NCBI GenBank assembly: GCA_030835875.1
Contig: JAURQY010000037.1
Location: 1 to 6,553 of the forward strand
Length of the DNA stretch: 6,553 nt
DNA from: Nitriliruptorales bacterium
GTDB taxonomy: Bacteria; Actinomycetota; Nitriliruptoria; Nitriliruptorales; Nitriliruptoraceae
Reading direction: 5' to 3'
In this document: positions 1-5,891 of the stretch, piece by piece
How the letters are laid out: the number at the start of each line of letters is the position of its first letter
Numbering within the stretch: position 1 is the first letter of the stretch
Program-made: the position numbers and the translations under genes
Notes under the pieces: model-generated
The model's input: only the letters and a program-made list of their open reading frames with translations
Told to the model about the DNA's origin: nothing
Database searches by the model: none

Positions 1-827
1 CCGACAACATCGGACTCGTCCCGCGGGCGCTGGGCTGGGACCGTGCCCGCATCGACGCCCGTGTCGCTGCGCTCGCGGAGCTGGTCGGCCTGGACGCGGA
101 CCTGCTCGAGCGCTTCCCCGACGAGCTGTCGGGAGGGCAGCAGCAGCGAGTCGGGGTCGCCCGTGCGCTCGCCGCCGATCCGCCCATCCTCCTGATGGAC
201 GAGCCGTTCGGCGCGGTCGACCCGGTCGTGCGCTCGCGCCTGCAGGAGGAGCTCCTCACGCTCCAGGCGCAGCTGCGAAAGACGATCGTGCTCGTGACCC
301 ACGACCTCGAGGAGGCGCTGACGGTCGCCGACCGGATCGCGCTGCTCGATGTCGGGGGTCGCCTCGCGCAGTACGCGGAGCCTGACGTGCTGCTCCAGTC
401 ACCGAGTGGAGCGTTCGTCACCGAGTTCCTCGGGCCCGACCGGAGCCTGCGCCGTCTCGCCCTGCGCCGTGTGGCCTCGCTGTCCCTGCGCCCCGGACCC
501 GTCGTCCACCTCGGTGCGGAACCCGCGGAGGCGCACGCGGTCCTCGCTCGCGAGGGAGGGGAGTGGCTCGGGGTCATCGACGAGGGGCGCTTCCTCGGCT
601 GGTGCTCCGGCGAGCGTGCGACCAGCGTTGGCGGCATCGGACGCGAGGACCTCGCACCCCCTGCAGCCCTGCTCGCGCCCGGCGACACGCTCCGTGCAGC
701 GATGGATCGCATCATGACGGCACGGACCGCTGTCGGGGTCGTCGTGGAGGAGGGCCATTTCCTCGGCGTGGTGACCCTCGAGTCGATCCGCGCCGCGCTC
801 GCCGGCGATCCCGGGTCCTCGGCATGA
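1..827 (+). CDS. Osmoprotectant (glycine betaine-type) ABC transporter ATP-binding protein, 5' partial
   Basis: This is the cytoplasmic ATPase subunit that powers uptake of compatible solutes through the two permeases encoded next. The frame is open from the window edge (first full codon at 3), so the Walker A and Q-loop lie upstream. What is visible, in order: a DNIGLVPRALGW stretch typical of the helical domain in OpuCA/ProV-type ATPases, the ABC signature LSGGQQQR (126-149), Walker B ILLMDEPFGAVDP (187-225) and the H-loop VLVTHDLEEA (about 289-318). The last ~120 residues (from ~position 440) form a weak pair of CBS-like repeats, for example GEWLGVIDEGRFLGW and VGVVVEEGHFLGVVT. In OpuCA-type ATPases, CBS domains sense ionic strength or nucleotides. 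The stop overlaps the next start by ATGA, indicating an operon. Glycine betaine, choline, carnitine or another quaternary amine are all possible substrates; the sequence does not decide. Confidence 0.93.
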   Translation, partial: DNIGLVPRALGWDRARIDARVAALAELVGLDADLLERFPDELSGGQQQRVGVARALAADPPILLMDEPFGAVDPVVRSRLQEELLTLQAQLRKTIVLVTHDLEEALTVADRIALLDVGGRLAQYAEPDVLLQSPSGAFVTEFLGPDRSLRRLALRRVASLSLRPGPVVHLGAEPAEAHAVLAREGGEWLGVIDEGRFLGWCSGERATSVGGIGREDLAPPAALLAPGDTLRAAMDRIMTARTAVGVVVEEGHFLGVVTLESIRAALAGDPGSSA

Positions 828-1510
828 CGGACGCGAACCCGCTGCTGCGCTGGGACTACGTCGTCGACCAGCGAGCAGCCATCGTGCGCGCGGTGCTCGA
901 GCACCTGCAGCTGACCGTGCTCACCGTCGCGATCGGGCTCGCCGTCGCCTCGGTCCTCGCCGCCCTCGCGCTGCGGACGATCCGCCTGCGTCCCGTCGTG
1001 TCGGCGACCACCGCCGCGCTCTACACGATCCCTTCGGTCGCGCTGTTCGCGCTGCTCGTCCCGGCGACAGGCCTCTCCCGTGCCACCGCACTCATCCCGC
1101 TCGTCGCGTACACGCTCGTCGTACTCGTCAGCGCGATCCTCGACGGGTTCGACCAGGTCCCGCTCGACGTCGAGGAGGCCGCGGAGGCCATCGGGCTCTC
1201 GGTCCGGCGCCGCGTCATCGGCGTGCGCATCCCGCTCGCCCTCCCGGTCATCATCAACGGGCTCCGGGTCGCGAGCGTGACCACCGTCGGGCTCGTCACC
1301 CTGGCGGCGATCGTCGGGCAGGGAGGGCTCGGTCGGCTCATCCTCGACGGGCTGCGTCGGGCGTTCTGGACCCCGCTGACCGTCGGTGCGCTGCTCTCGA
1401 TCGTCCTCGCGCTGCTCCTCGACGCCGCGTTCGTACTGCTCGAGCGGCGGCTCGCGCCCTGGAGCGTCCGAGAGCGCACCGTCGCGGTCGGCCGCAGGAC
1501 GGTCGACTGA
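824..1510 (+). CDS. Osmoprotectant ABC transporter permease (first subunit)
   Basis: This 228-residue integral membrane subunit would form half of the solute channel. The start is the ATG whose A lies at 824, in an ATGA overlap with the ATPase stop. The same frame is open further upstream but there it only shadows the ATPase gene. Hydrophobic segments lie at about residues 28-50, 58-82, 87-107, 150-172 and 195-215. The YTIPSVALFALL segment (67-78) is characteristic of OpuCB/OsmW/YehW-type permeases. The EAA coupling loop starts near residue 117 (EEAAEAIG) and runs to IPLALPVIINGLR, the region that docks on the ATPase in binding-protein-dependent transporters (BPD_transp_1 family). It is followed by the conserved AAIVGQGGLGRLI. 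The C-terminus is basic and cytoplasmic. The family assignment is firm; the substrate is inferred from the operon. Confidence 0.92.
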   Translation: MTDANPLLRWDYVVDQRAAIVRAVLEHLQLTVLTVAIGLAVASVLAALALRTIRLRPVVSATTAALYTIPSVALFALLVPATGLSRATALIPLVAYTLVVLVSAILDGFDQVPLDVEEAAEAIGLSVRRRVIGVRIPLALPVIINGLRVASVTTVGLVTLAAIVGQGGLGRLILDGLRRAFWTPLTVGALLSIVLALLLDAAFVLLERRLAPWSVRERTVAVGRRTVD

Positions 1511-2310
1511 TGGGTCGGGGTGCCGCATCCGTGCTGGCGCAGGCAGCGCTGCCGCGCGACATCACCCTGTGGGAGTGGTGGGGCGATGCAGGATCATGGA
1601 CCGGTCCGACCGGCATCCTGCCGTCCCTCCTCGACACGCTCACGCTCAGCGGGACGGTCATGGCTATCGCCGTGCTCCTCAGCGTCCCGTCGGCCGCGGT
1701 GCTCGCGCACCTCGGACGGGCGCGGCTCCTCAGCGCATGGCTCGTCAACGTCGGTCGGGCGGTCCCGACGTTCGCGCTCGCCGCGCTGCTCGTGCCGCTG
1801 TCGCTGCGCGCCGGCTACGGCTTCGAGCCGTGGCCGATCCTCATCGCCCTGACGCTCATGGCCATGCCGCCGATCTACCTCGGGACGTACACGGCGGTCA
1901 GCGGCGTCGACCGTGCGACCGTGGACGCGGCGCGTGCCGTGGGGCTCACCCCGCGCGAGGTGCTGCTCGGCGTGGAGCTGCCGCTCGCGCTCAACGTCAT
2001 CCTGACCGGCGTCCGCGTAGCGGCCGTCCAGGTCGTGGCGACCGAACCGATCCGTGCCTTCCTCGGCGGCGACGGGCTCGGTCGCTACGTGCGTGACGGA
2101 CTCGGTCAGCGCAACACGACGCTCATCGTCGGCGGTGCGATGCTCGTCGCTGCGCTCGCAGGGAGCGTCGCGGTCCTGCTCACGGGCCTGCAGCGTCTCA
2201 TCGAGCCCGCCGGAGTGCGGCGCCTCCGCGCGACGGCCGACTCGGCCACGGTCGTGCGGGGCCACGGGTCGCGGGGGAGGGGTGCTCGCATCCTCCGGCG
2301 GACGGCCTAG
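1510..2310 (+). CDS. Osmoprotectant ABC transporter permease (second subunit)
   Basis: This 266-residue protein is the second membrane subunit and would pair with the previous gene product. Its ATG shares the final A of the upstream TGA (TGATG), so translation is likely coupled. About 40 N-terminal residues, with a WEWWGD patch, precede the first membrane segment and are absent from the shorter partner. Hydrophobic segments lie near residues 42-68, 74-98, 108-136, 155-185 and 205-230. NVGRAVPTFALAALL (80-94) matches the conserved second-segment motif of this family. The EAA-type loop runs through VDAARAVGLTPREVLLGVELP (about 138-158). The usual VG.GGLG element appears as FLGGDGLGR (184-192), a modest divergence. 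The last ~35 residues are Arg-rich and probably cytoplasmic. ABC permease family membership is firm. Confidence 0.92.
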   Translation: MGRGAASVLAQAALPRDITLWEWWGDAGSWTGPTGILPSLLDTLTLSGTVMAIAVLLSVPSAAVLAHLGRARLLSAWLVNVGRAVPTFALAALLVPLSLRAGYGFEPWPILIALTLMAMPPIYLGTYTAVSGVDRATVDAARAVGLTPREVLLGVELPLALNVILTGVRVAAVQVVATEPIRAFLGGDGLGRYVRDGLGQRNTTLIVGGAMLVAALAGSVAVLLTGLQRLIEPAGVRRLRATADSATVVRGHGSRGRGARILRRTA

Positions 2311-2323
2311 GGTCGGGGACCCT
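2309..2323 (+). other. Small hairpin at end of second permease gene
   Basis: AGGGTC-GGG-GACCCT is a perfect 6-bp inverted repeat with a 3-nt loop. It begins inside the TAG stop of the second permease gene and sits in the 56-bp gap before the binding-protein gene. No T-tract follows, so it is not a convincing terminator. It could protect the mRNA end or partly attenuate transcription and so set different levels of permease and binding protein. The structure is seen; the role is a guess. Confidence 0.3.
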
Positions 2324-2366
2324 CACGACGACCGAGACGACCGCACGACGACACGAGGATGATGTG

Positions 2367-3320
2367 ATGACGCGCACAGCATTGGTTCAGGACCACGGCC
2401 AGGACGATCGCGAGACCCGTCGGCCACCGCGACGACTGCGGCGTGCCGCAGCAGCGCTCGCCGCAGGAGCGCTCGTACTCACCGCCTGTGGGGGAGAGGA
2501 GGCGAGCAGCGACGGGCCGACCATCGTGACGCGCGGCCAGGACTTCTCCGAGGCGCGCACGATCGCGCAGGTCTACGCCCAGCGCCTCGAGGCCCTTGGG
2601 TACCCCGTGGAGCTGCTGCCGGCGGCGGGCTTCCGCACGGAGGCCATCGCCGCCCTCGAGTCGGGTGAGGTCGACCTGATCGTCGACTACATCGGCGGCT
2701 CGCAGGCCGCGCTCGCCCCTGACGCGGCGCCGACCGCCGACGCGGACGAGATCATGGCCACCATTCGCCCGGCCTACGCCGCTCTCGGCGCGCGGGCGCT
2801 CGACTACTCGCCCGCCATCGACGGTGACGCGCTCATCGTGCGGGGTGACAGCCCTGCCATGACGATCAGTGACCTCGCGGGACTCGACGTCGTGTTCGGC
2901 GCGTCCGCGCAGTGTTTCGAGCGACCCCAGTGCTACCTCGGGCTCACCGACCCCGACGTCTACGGGCTCTCCTTCGCCGACACCGTCACCATCGAGTTCG
3001 GACCGCTGCTCGGCGAGGCGCTGAAGGCCGGCGAGGTCGACGCCGTCGTCTGGAACGACACCGCGCCGCAGATCGGCGTCGAGGGATTCCGCGTCCTCGA
3101 GGACGACCTCGGTCTCTTCCCGGCCCAGAACATCGCGCCGATCGTGAGCGAGGCGCTCATCGAGGCCTACGGCCAGGACCTGGTCGACGTCCTCGACGCG
3201 CTCAGCGCCGCCATCATGACGGAGGACCTGATCGCGTGGAACGTCGAGACCGACCTCGAGTTCCGTGAGCCCGCCGACGTCGCCCGCGAGTGGCTCGAGG
3301 CCGAGGGACTCCTCGGCTGA
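2367..3320 (+). CDS. Osmoprotectant ABC transporter substrate-binding lipoprotein (OpuAC family)
   Basis: This is the extracellular, membrane-anchored receptor that delivers the solute to the permeases. The 317-residue protein starts at ATG 2367, 8 nt after GAGG (2355-2358); an in-frame GTG immediately before it (2364) is an alternative start. The Arg-rich N-region (RRPPRRLRR), a hydrophobic run at residues 27-38 and the lipobox LTAC (Cys41) form a lipoprotein signal peptide. The mature part follows the OpuAC pattern: GQDFSEARTIAQVYAQ (57-72), GFRTEAIAALESGEVDL (88-104), a two-cysteine loop CFERPQC (183-189, probable disulfide), GLFPAQNIAPIVS late in domain 2, and a C-terminal DVAREWL. The position usually reading (D/E)YTGT reads DYIGG (107-111), so ligand choice may differ from canonical betaine receptors. 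Family assignment is strong; the exact ligand is unknown. Confidence 0.93.
   Translation: MTRTALVQDHGQDDRETRRPPRRLRRAAAALAAGALVLTACGGEEASSDGPTIVTRGQDFSEARTIAQVYAQRLEALGYPVELLPAAGFRTEAIAALESGEVDLIVDYIGGSQAALAPDAAPTADADEIMATIRPAYAALGARALDYSPAIDGDALIVRGDSPAMTISDLAGLDVVFGASAQCFERPQCYLGLTDPDVYGLSFADTVTIEFGPLLGEALKAGEVDAVVWNDTAPQIGVEGFRVLEDDLGLFPAQNIAPIVSEALIEAYGQDLVDVLDALSAAIMTEDLIAWNVETDLEFREPADVAREWLEAEGLLG
3300..3317 (+). other. Strong hairpin directly before the stop of the binding-protein gene
   Basis: GCCGAGG-GACT-CCTCGGC is a perfect 7-bp stem with a 4-nt loop. It ends on the base before the TGA of the binding-protein gene, and the next gene starts at 3322. Its 5' arm holds the only Shine-Dalgarno-like GAGG near that start, 15 nt away. 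It could make translation of the downstream gene depend on ribosomes opening the stem, or could stabilise the upstream mRNA. It lacks a T-tract, so it is unlikely to be an intrinsic terminator. Confidence 0.35.
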
Positions 3321-3321
3321 C

Positions 3322-3888
3322 ATGGCGGCGATCGAGGCACTGTCCGACGTCGTCACCGGCGCCCGGTGCTGGGGGATCGAGCTCGATCCCCGGTACCGGG
3401 TGCTGGCGGTGACGGTCGAACCCGATCCGCTGCGAGCGCCGGGCCGTGCGGGGGAGTACCAGCTCCTCTGCTTCCCCGTGTCCGTGCTGCTCGTCGCCGT
3501 CACCCGGCCCTTGATCGAGGGCGGGACGTCGCGGACGGCCCTCGTCACGTTCGACCTCGAGCAGCTCACCGCCGTCTCGGAACGGTTCGCCGGCGCCACG
3601 ATCGACGAGGCCCCCTTCGGCAGGCTCGAGCCGCGCCCCGGGACCTGGGGGCCGCGCTACAGCCTCGAAGGTCGGACGAGCGCGGCCGACGGCACGCGCC
3701 GGACGCTGCAGCTCGACCTCGCCACCGAGGACGGTTCGCGCCTCCGCCTGTTCGCGCGCTTCGACGACGTCGAGCTTCGGGACGCCTCGCGGTCACGTGT
3801 GCTCGGCACGGGGGAGGACGGCGGCGCAGCGATGCCCGATGGCGACAGGACGCCACTGGACGGGCCCCAGGATCCGCTCCTGTTTTAG
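3322..3888 (+). CDS. Hypothetical protein, last gene of the osmoprotectant operon
   Basis: This 188-residue protein is not recognised. The ATG at 3322 lies one base after the binding-protein stop and is the natural coupled start. A GTG at 3265 is in frame but would overlap the upstream gene by 56 nt. There is no signal peptide. One hydrophobic strand-like run (about residues 47-61, LLCFPVSVLLVAV) seems too short and isolated for a sure membrane span. Residues ~116-144 alternate hydrophobic and polar residues as in beta strands (RTLQLDLATEDGSRLRLFARF). The tail from ~163 is rich in Gly, Asp and Pro and probably disordered. Codon and base use match the neighbours, which supports real coding. 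Position suggests a link to osmolyte uptake, but no function can be assigned from sequence. Confidence 0.75.
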   Translation: MAAIEALSDVVTGARCWGIELDPRYRVLAVTVEPDPLRAPGRAGEYQLLCFPVSVLLVAVTRPLIEGGTSRTALVTFDLEQLTAVSERFAGATIDEAPFGRLEPRPGTWGPRYSLEGRTSAADGTRRTLQLDLATEDGSRLRLFARFDDVELRDASRSRVLGTGEDGGAAMPDGDRTPLDGPQDPLLF

Positions 3889-3891
3889 TTT
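3868..3891 (+). terminator. Probable Rho-independent terminator of the osmoprotectant operon
   Basis: CAGGA-TCCGC-TCCTG (3868-3882) forms a 5-bp stem with a 5-nt loop, followed at once by TTTTAGTTT. The T-tract contains the TAG stop of the hypothetical gene. A T-run of this kind is rare in such GC-rich DNA, which argues for function. The stem is short, so termination may be partial and some read-through into azlC is possible. Confidence 0.55.
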
Positions 3892-3913
3892 ACAGAATGT
3901 ATCTTATCGGGGA
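3883..3913 (+). promoter_or_regulatory. AT-rich control region upstream of azlC
   Basis: This is the only clearly AT-rich patch in the window. It contains TAGTTT (3886-3891), which fits the loose TAnnnT actinobacterial -10 pattern and sits the right distance upstream of an ATG at 3897 for a leaderless start. It also contains the inverted repeat TACA-GAA-TGTA (3891-3901), and GGGGA (3909-3913), which could serve as a Shine-Dalgarno for a GTG at 3921. No good -35 box is visible. The patch overlaps the upstream terminator T-tract, so the promoter reading is tentative. Confidence 0.3.
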
Positions 3914-3956
3914 ACCGGACGTGGCGTCGATGTGGGCGTGGCAGACTCCCGCATGA
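3897..3956 (+). CDS. Possible leader peptide upstream of azlC
   Basis: A 19-residue frame, MYLIGEPDVASMWAWQTPA, begins at ATG 3897; a shorter form could begin at GTG 3921, 7 nt after GGGGA. Its TGA overlaps the azlC ATG as ATGA, the arrangement that couples translation in this genome. It includes single Leu, Ile and Val codons and two Trp codons. A translated leader ahead of an amino acid exporter could act in attenuation or coupling. Nothing proves it is translated, and an 11-19 codon frame can occur by chance. Confidence 0.3.
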   Translation: MYLIGEPDVASMWAWQTPA

Positions 3957-4708
3957 CTCCCGCCCTCCCTGATGATGCCGACAACACCAGTGGCCGCGCT
4001 GGCGGGACCGGCGACGAAGCGGCCGGCGACGATCGCCTCGTGCTGCGCGCGGTCATCGTCGGCCTGGCCGTCGCAGCCTTCGGTGTCGCGTTCGGCGTGG
4101 CAGCCGTCAGCGCCGGGATGCCAGCGTGGTTGGCCGTCGTCTCGAGCGTGGTCGTCTTCGCTGGCGCGTCGCAGTTCGCCTTCGTCGCTGTCACCGCCAC
4201 GTCGGACCCTCTCACCGGAGCGATCAGCGGGATCCTGCTGAACCTCCGCATCATCGCGTTCAGTCTCGCCCTCGCACCTCGACTCGCCCCGACGTCACTC
4301 CCGGGTCGGCTCCTCGACGGTTACCTGATCACCGACGAGTCGGCGGCGCTCGGCTTCGACGGGGACCACGCCGGGACGCGCCGGCGACTGCGTGTCGCTG
4401 GGACGAGCGTCGCGCTCTTCTGGATCGGGTCGACCGCCGTCGGTGCATACGGCGGGGATCTCCTCGGCGATGTCCGCATCTATGGGCTCGACGTCGCCTT
4501 CCCAGCGGCGTTCCTCGCGCTGCTCGCGCCTGCACTCCGACGTCGCGGTGGACTGCGCATCGCGCTCCTCGCCGGCGTCATCGCTCTCATCATGATCCAG
4601 GTGCTGCCGACCGGCCCTGCGGTGCTGCTCGCGGGCCTCGCGGTCCTCCCCGGCCTGCGCGCGGCGTCCGACGGGACGGATGGGTCGGACGCGGAGGACG
4701 AGGCGTGA
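3953..4708 (+). CDS. azlC: AzlC family branched-chain amino acid exporter, large subunit
   Basis: This 251-residue inner-membrane protein belongs to the AzlC family (AzlC of Bacillus, YgaZ of E. coli), which with AzlD/YgaH exports branched-chain amino acids and analogues such as azaleucine or, in E. coli, valine and methionine. A hydrophilic, acidic N-tail of ~27 residues precedes the first membrane segment. Family hallmarks are FAGASQFAFVAV (about residues 69-80), LLNLRIIAFSLALAP (near 95-109) and the DGYLITDESAALGF motif (near 121-134). Several further hydrophobic segments fill the C-terminal half, and an acidic tail (SDAEDEA) ends the protein. The chosen ATG overlaps the stop of a possible leader ORF. 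In-frame GTG codons at 3932 and 3938 are weaker alternatives. No regulator gene is adjacent. Confidence 0.92.
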   Translation: MTPALPDDADNTSGRAGGTGDEAAGDDRLVLRAVIVGLAVAAFGVAFGVAAVSAGMPAWLAVVSSVVVFAGASQFAFVAVTATSDPLTGAISGILLNLRIIAFSLALAPRLAPTSLPGRLLDGYLITDESAALGFDGDHAGTRRRLRVAGTSVALFWIGSTAVGAYGGDLLGDVRIYGLDVAFPAAFLALLAPALRRRGGLRIALLAGVIALIMIQVLPTGPAVLLAGLAVLPGLRAASDGTDGSDAEDEA

Positions 4709-5016
4709 GCGGCCGGGACGTGATCCTCGGGATCCTGCTGCTCGGAGCAGCGACACAGGCCTTCAAGCTGGTCGGGCCACTCGCCGCCGGACGCATCCAC
4801 CTCTCGCCGCGCGCGGCGCGCGCTTTCGAACTGCTCCCCACCGCCCTCATCGCCGGACTCGTCGCGACGCAGACCTTCGACGGCGGCTCGATCGATGCCA
4901 AGGTGCTCGGGGTGCTCGCCGCAGCGATCGCGGTCGCGCTCCGGGCCCCGTTCGGCCTCGTCGTGCTCGTGGGATCCGTCAGCGCCGCGCTCCTCAGAGC
5001 GATCGGACTCCCTTGA
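4705..5016 (+). CDS. azlD: AzlD family branched-chain amino acid exporter, small subunit
   Basis: This 103-residue hydrophobic protein is the small partner that forms the exporter with AzlC. The GTG start at 4705 overlaps the azlC stop as GTGA, and GGAGG (4693-4697) lies 7 nt upstream, so the start is well supported. Three to four hydrophobic segments are visible: about residues 5-30 (VILGILLLGAATQAFKLVGP), 42-55 (LLPTALIAGLVATQ), 65-80 (VLGVLAAAIAVALR) and 83-100 (FGLVVLVGSVSAALLRAI). Length and segment layout match the family (~100-110 residues). Weak sequence conservation is normal for AzlD, and the azlC context makes the call secure. Confidence 0.88.
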   Translation: MSGRDVILGILLLGAATQAFKLVGPLAAGRIHLSPRAARAFELLPTALIAGLVATQTFDGGSIDAKVLGVLAAAIAVALRAPFGLVVLVGSVSAALLRAIGLP

Positions 5017-5019
5017 CGT

Positions 5020-5033
5020 GCCTCCGCCGAGGC
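5020..5033. terminator. Small hairpin between convergent azlD and rnhA
   Basis: GCCTC-CGCC-GAGGC is a 5-bp perfect stem with a 4-nt loop, in the 22-bp gap between the azlD stop (5016) and the rnhA stop (5041-5039 on the minus strand). Its position fits a bidirectional terminator or 3'-end stabiliser. It has no T-tract on either strand, so termination would be weak. Confidence 0.35.
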
Positions 5034-5038
5034 TGCGC

Positions 5039-5500
5039 TCAGTTCGCCGCAGAGGCCCGGGAGGCGAGTCGATCGGCGTACTCGTTCCACCGGTGTCCGA
5101 CGTGGGCACGGATCCACCGCACCTCGAGCTCGGGTCGCTCACGCAGGCGCTCGACGAGGGGTCGCACGAGGTCCAGGTTCTCCACCGGCCCCCGGGCGCG
5201 ACGCCACCCGCGCGCCTCCCATCCCGGTGCCCACTCGTTGACCGTCCGGACCGCGAGTTGGGAGTCGCTGTAGAGGACCGTTGGCGTGCCCTCGGGCACG
5301 AGCTCGATGCCATGCAGGAGCGCCAACAGCTCCATGCGGTTGTTGGTGGTGTCCGGATCGGCACCGCTCGACTCGGCGACGACCGCTCCCCCGGCGACCA
5401 GGACCGCGGCCCAGCCTCCTGGACCCGGATTCGGCGTCGCAGAACCGTCGGTGAAGACGCCGTCCTCCGGATCGCCGTCCGGAGGGAGGGACGGGCTCAC
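5039..5500 (-). CDS. rnhA: Ribonuclease HI
   Basis: This cytoplasmic endonuclease cleaves the RNA strand of RNA-DNA hybrids, removing R-loops and primer remnants with Mg2+. The 153-residue product is the usual length for bacterial RNase HI. All catalytic positions are present: Asp18 in TDGSATPNPGPGG, Glu57 in NNRMELLALLHG, Asp79 in YSDSQLAVRTVN, His133 and Asp143 in IRAHVGHRWNEYADRLA. The substrate-binding handle is present and basic (GWEARGWRRARGPVENLDL, about 93-111). The GTG start (5500) lies in a GTGA overlap with the upstream zinc-ribbon gene and precedes the catalytic core by a short ~14-residue lead. An open frame continues upstream to 5701 but there it is only a shadow of the zinc-ribbon gene. 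No N-terminal hybrid-binding domain is fused. Confidence 0.94.
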   Translation of the reverse strand: MSPSLPPDGDPEDGVFTDGSATPNPGPGGWAAVLVAGGAVVAESSGADPDTTNNRMELLALLHGIELVPEGTPTVLYSDSQLAVRTVNEWAPGWEARGWRRARGPVENLDLVRPLVERLRERPELEVRWIRAHVGHRWNEYADRLASRASAAN

Positions 5501-5799
5501 GGGAGCCGGAGCTCGGGACGCAGGAGGCGACTGCCGAAGACGCCCTGCGTGTAGCGGCCCGGCGCCCCGCGGTCGATCAGGAACTCGACCGGATCCGCCT
5601 CGAGATCGAAGCCGACCACCATCCCGCAGGCGATGCACCGGTACTTCCCGAACCCGCGGGCCGCGTCGACGAGGTGCTGTTCGCCATCGCAGCGTGTGCA
5701 CGAGCGCACCGGCGGGACCTCGCCAGCGGTGGCCCGACCGACACTGCTGGTCGGTGGCGTCGGCGTCGTCGTGTCCATGTGGCGCAGGGTAGCCAGCAC
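5497..5799 (-). CDS. Small four-cysteine zinc-ribbon protein, coupled to rnhA
   Basis: This 100-residue protein is unnamed. It has a Thr/Pro-rich N-terminus (TTTPTPPTSS), then CTRC (Cys34, Cys37) and CIAC (Cys55, Cys58), a CxxC-17-CxxC spacing typical of a zinc ribbon that binds nucleic acid or protein. After the ribbon come an acidic stretch (VVGFDLEADPVEFLIDRG) and a C-terminal segment with GRYTQGVFGSRLLRPELRLP. The GTG start at 5799 is chosen because AGGGGAG lies 5 nt upstream; the ATG at 5778 has no Shine-Dalgarno but could be used as a leaderless start (93 residues). Its stop overlaps the rnhA start by GTGA, so both proteins are probably made together, which suggests a linked role in RNA-DNA hybrid handling. 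That role is inference. Confidence 0.8.
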   Translation of the reverse strand: MLATLRHMDTTTPTPPTSSVGRATAGEVPPVRSCTRCDGEQHLVDAARGFGKYRCIACGMVVGFDLEADPVEFLIDRGAPGRYTQGVFGSRLLRPELRLP

Positions 5800-5804
5800 C
5801 GCCT

Positions 5805-5811
5805 CTCCCCT
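5805..5811 (-). promoter_or_regulatory. Ribosome binding site deciding the zinc-ribbon start
   Basis: On the minus strand AGGGGAG lies 5 nt before GTG 5799, with a second purine run (AGAGG) overlapping it. The ATG seven codons later has no comparable site, so this element favours the longer protein. Confidence 0.5.
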
Positions 5812-5850
5812 CGCGCGACGTTCATCGCGGCGACGGTCGTGACACCGGCG

Positions 5851-5891
5851 ACGATAGTGCGTTAAACGCGCGCGACGTGCGTTCAACGCAC
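5851..5891 (-). promoter_or_regulatory. Candidate promoter with two tandem palindromic operators for the zinc-ribbon/rnhA unit
   Basis: On the minus strand TATCGT (5856 to 5851) fits a TAnnnT -10 box and would give a transcript start near 5844, about 45 nt before GTG 5799. Immediately upstream are two related palindromes: GTGCGTTAAACGCGC (5857-5871, 6 of 7 arm pairs) and GTGCGTTCAACGCAC (5877-5891, perfect 7-bp arms around one base). Their centres are exactly 20 bp apart, about two helical turns, so two dimers could bind the same face and cover the -35 region. The palindromes are seen directly; the regulator and the promoter assignment are inferred. Confidence 0.5.

Noticed and set aside
1594..2265. 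Minus-strand open frame opposite the second permease
   Set aside because: Extremely Arg/Glu/Asp-rich shadow of a membrane protein gene; no plausible start site.
2307..3599. Long minus-strand open frame opposite the binding-protein gene
   Set aside because: The plus strand encodes a clear OpuAC-family lipoprotein with signal peptide and family motifs. The minus frame gives an Asp/Arg/Gly/Val-rich shadow with no motif, typical of GC-rich DNA.
4480..5364. Minus-strand open frame spanning azlC, azlD and rnhA
   Set aside because: It overlaps three recognised genes and translates to Ser/Arg/Pro-rich sequence without domain signals.
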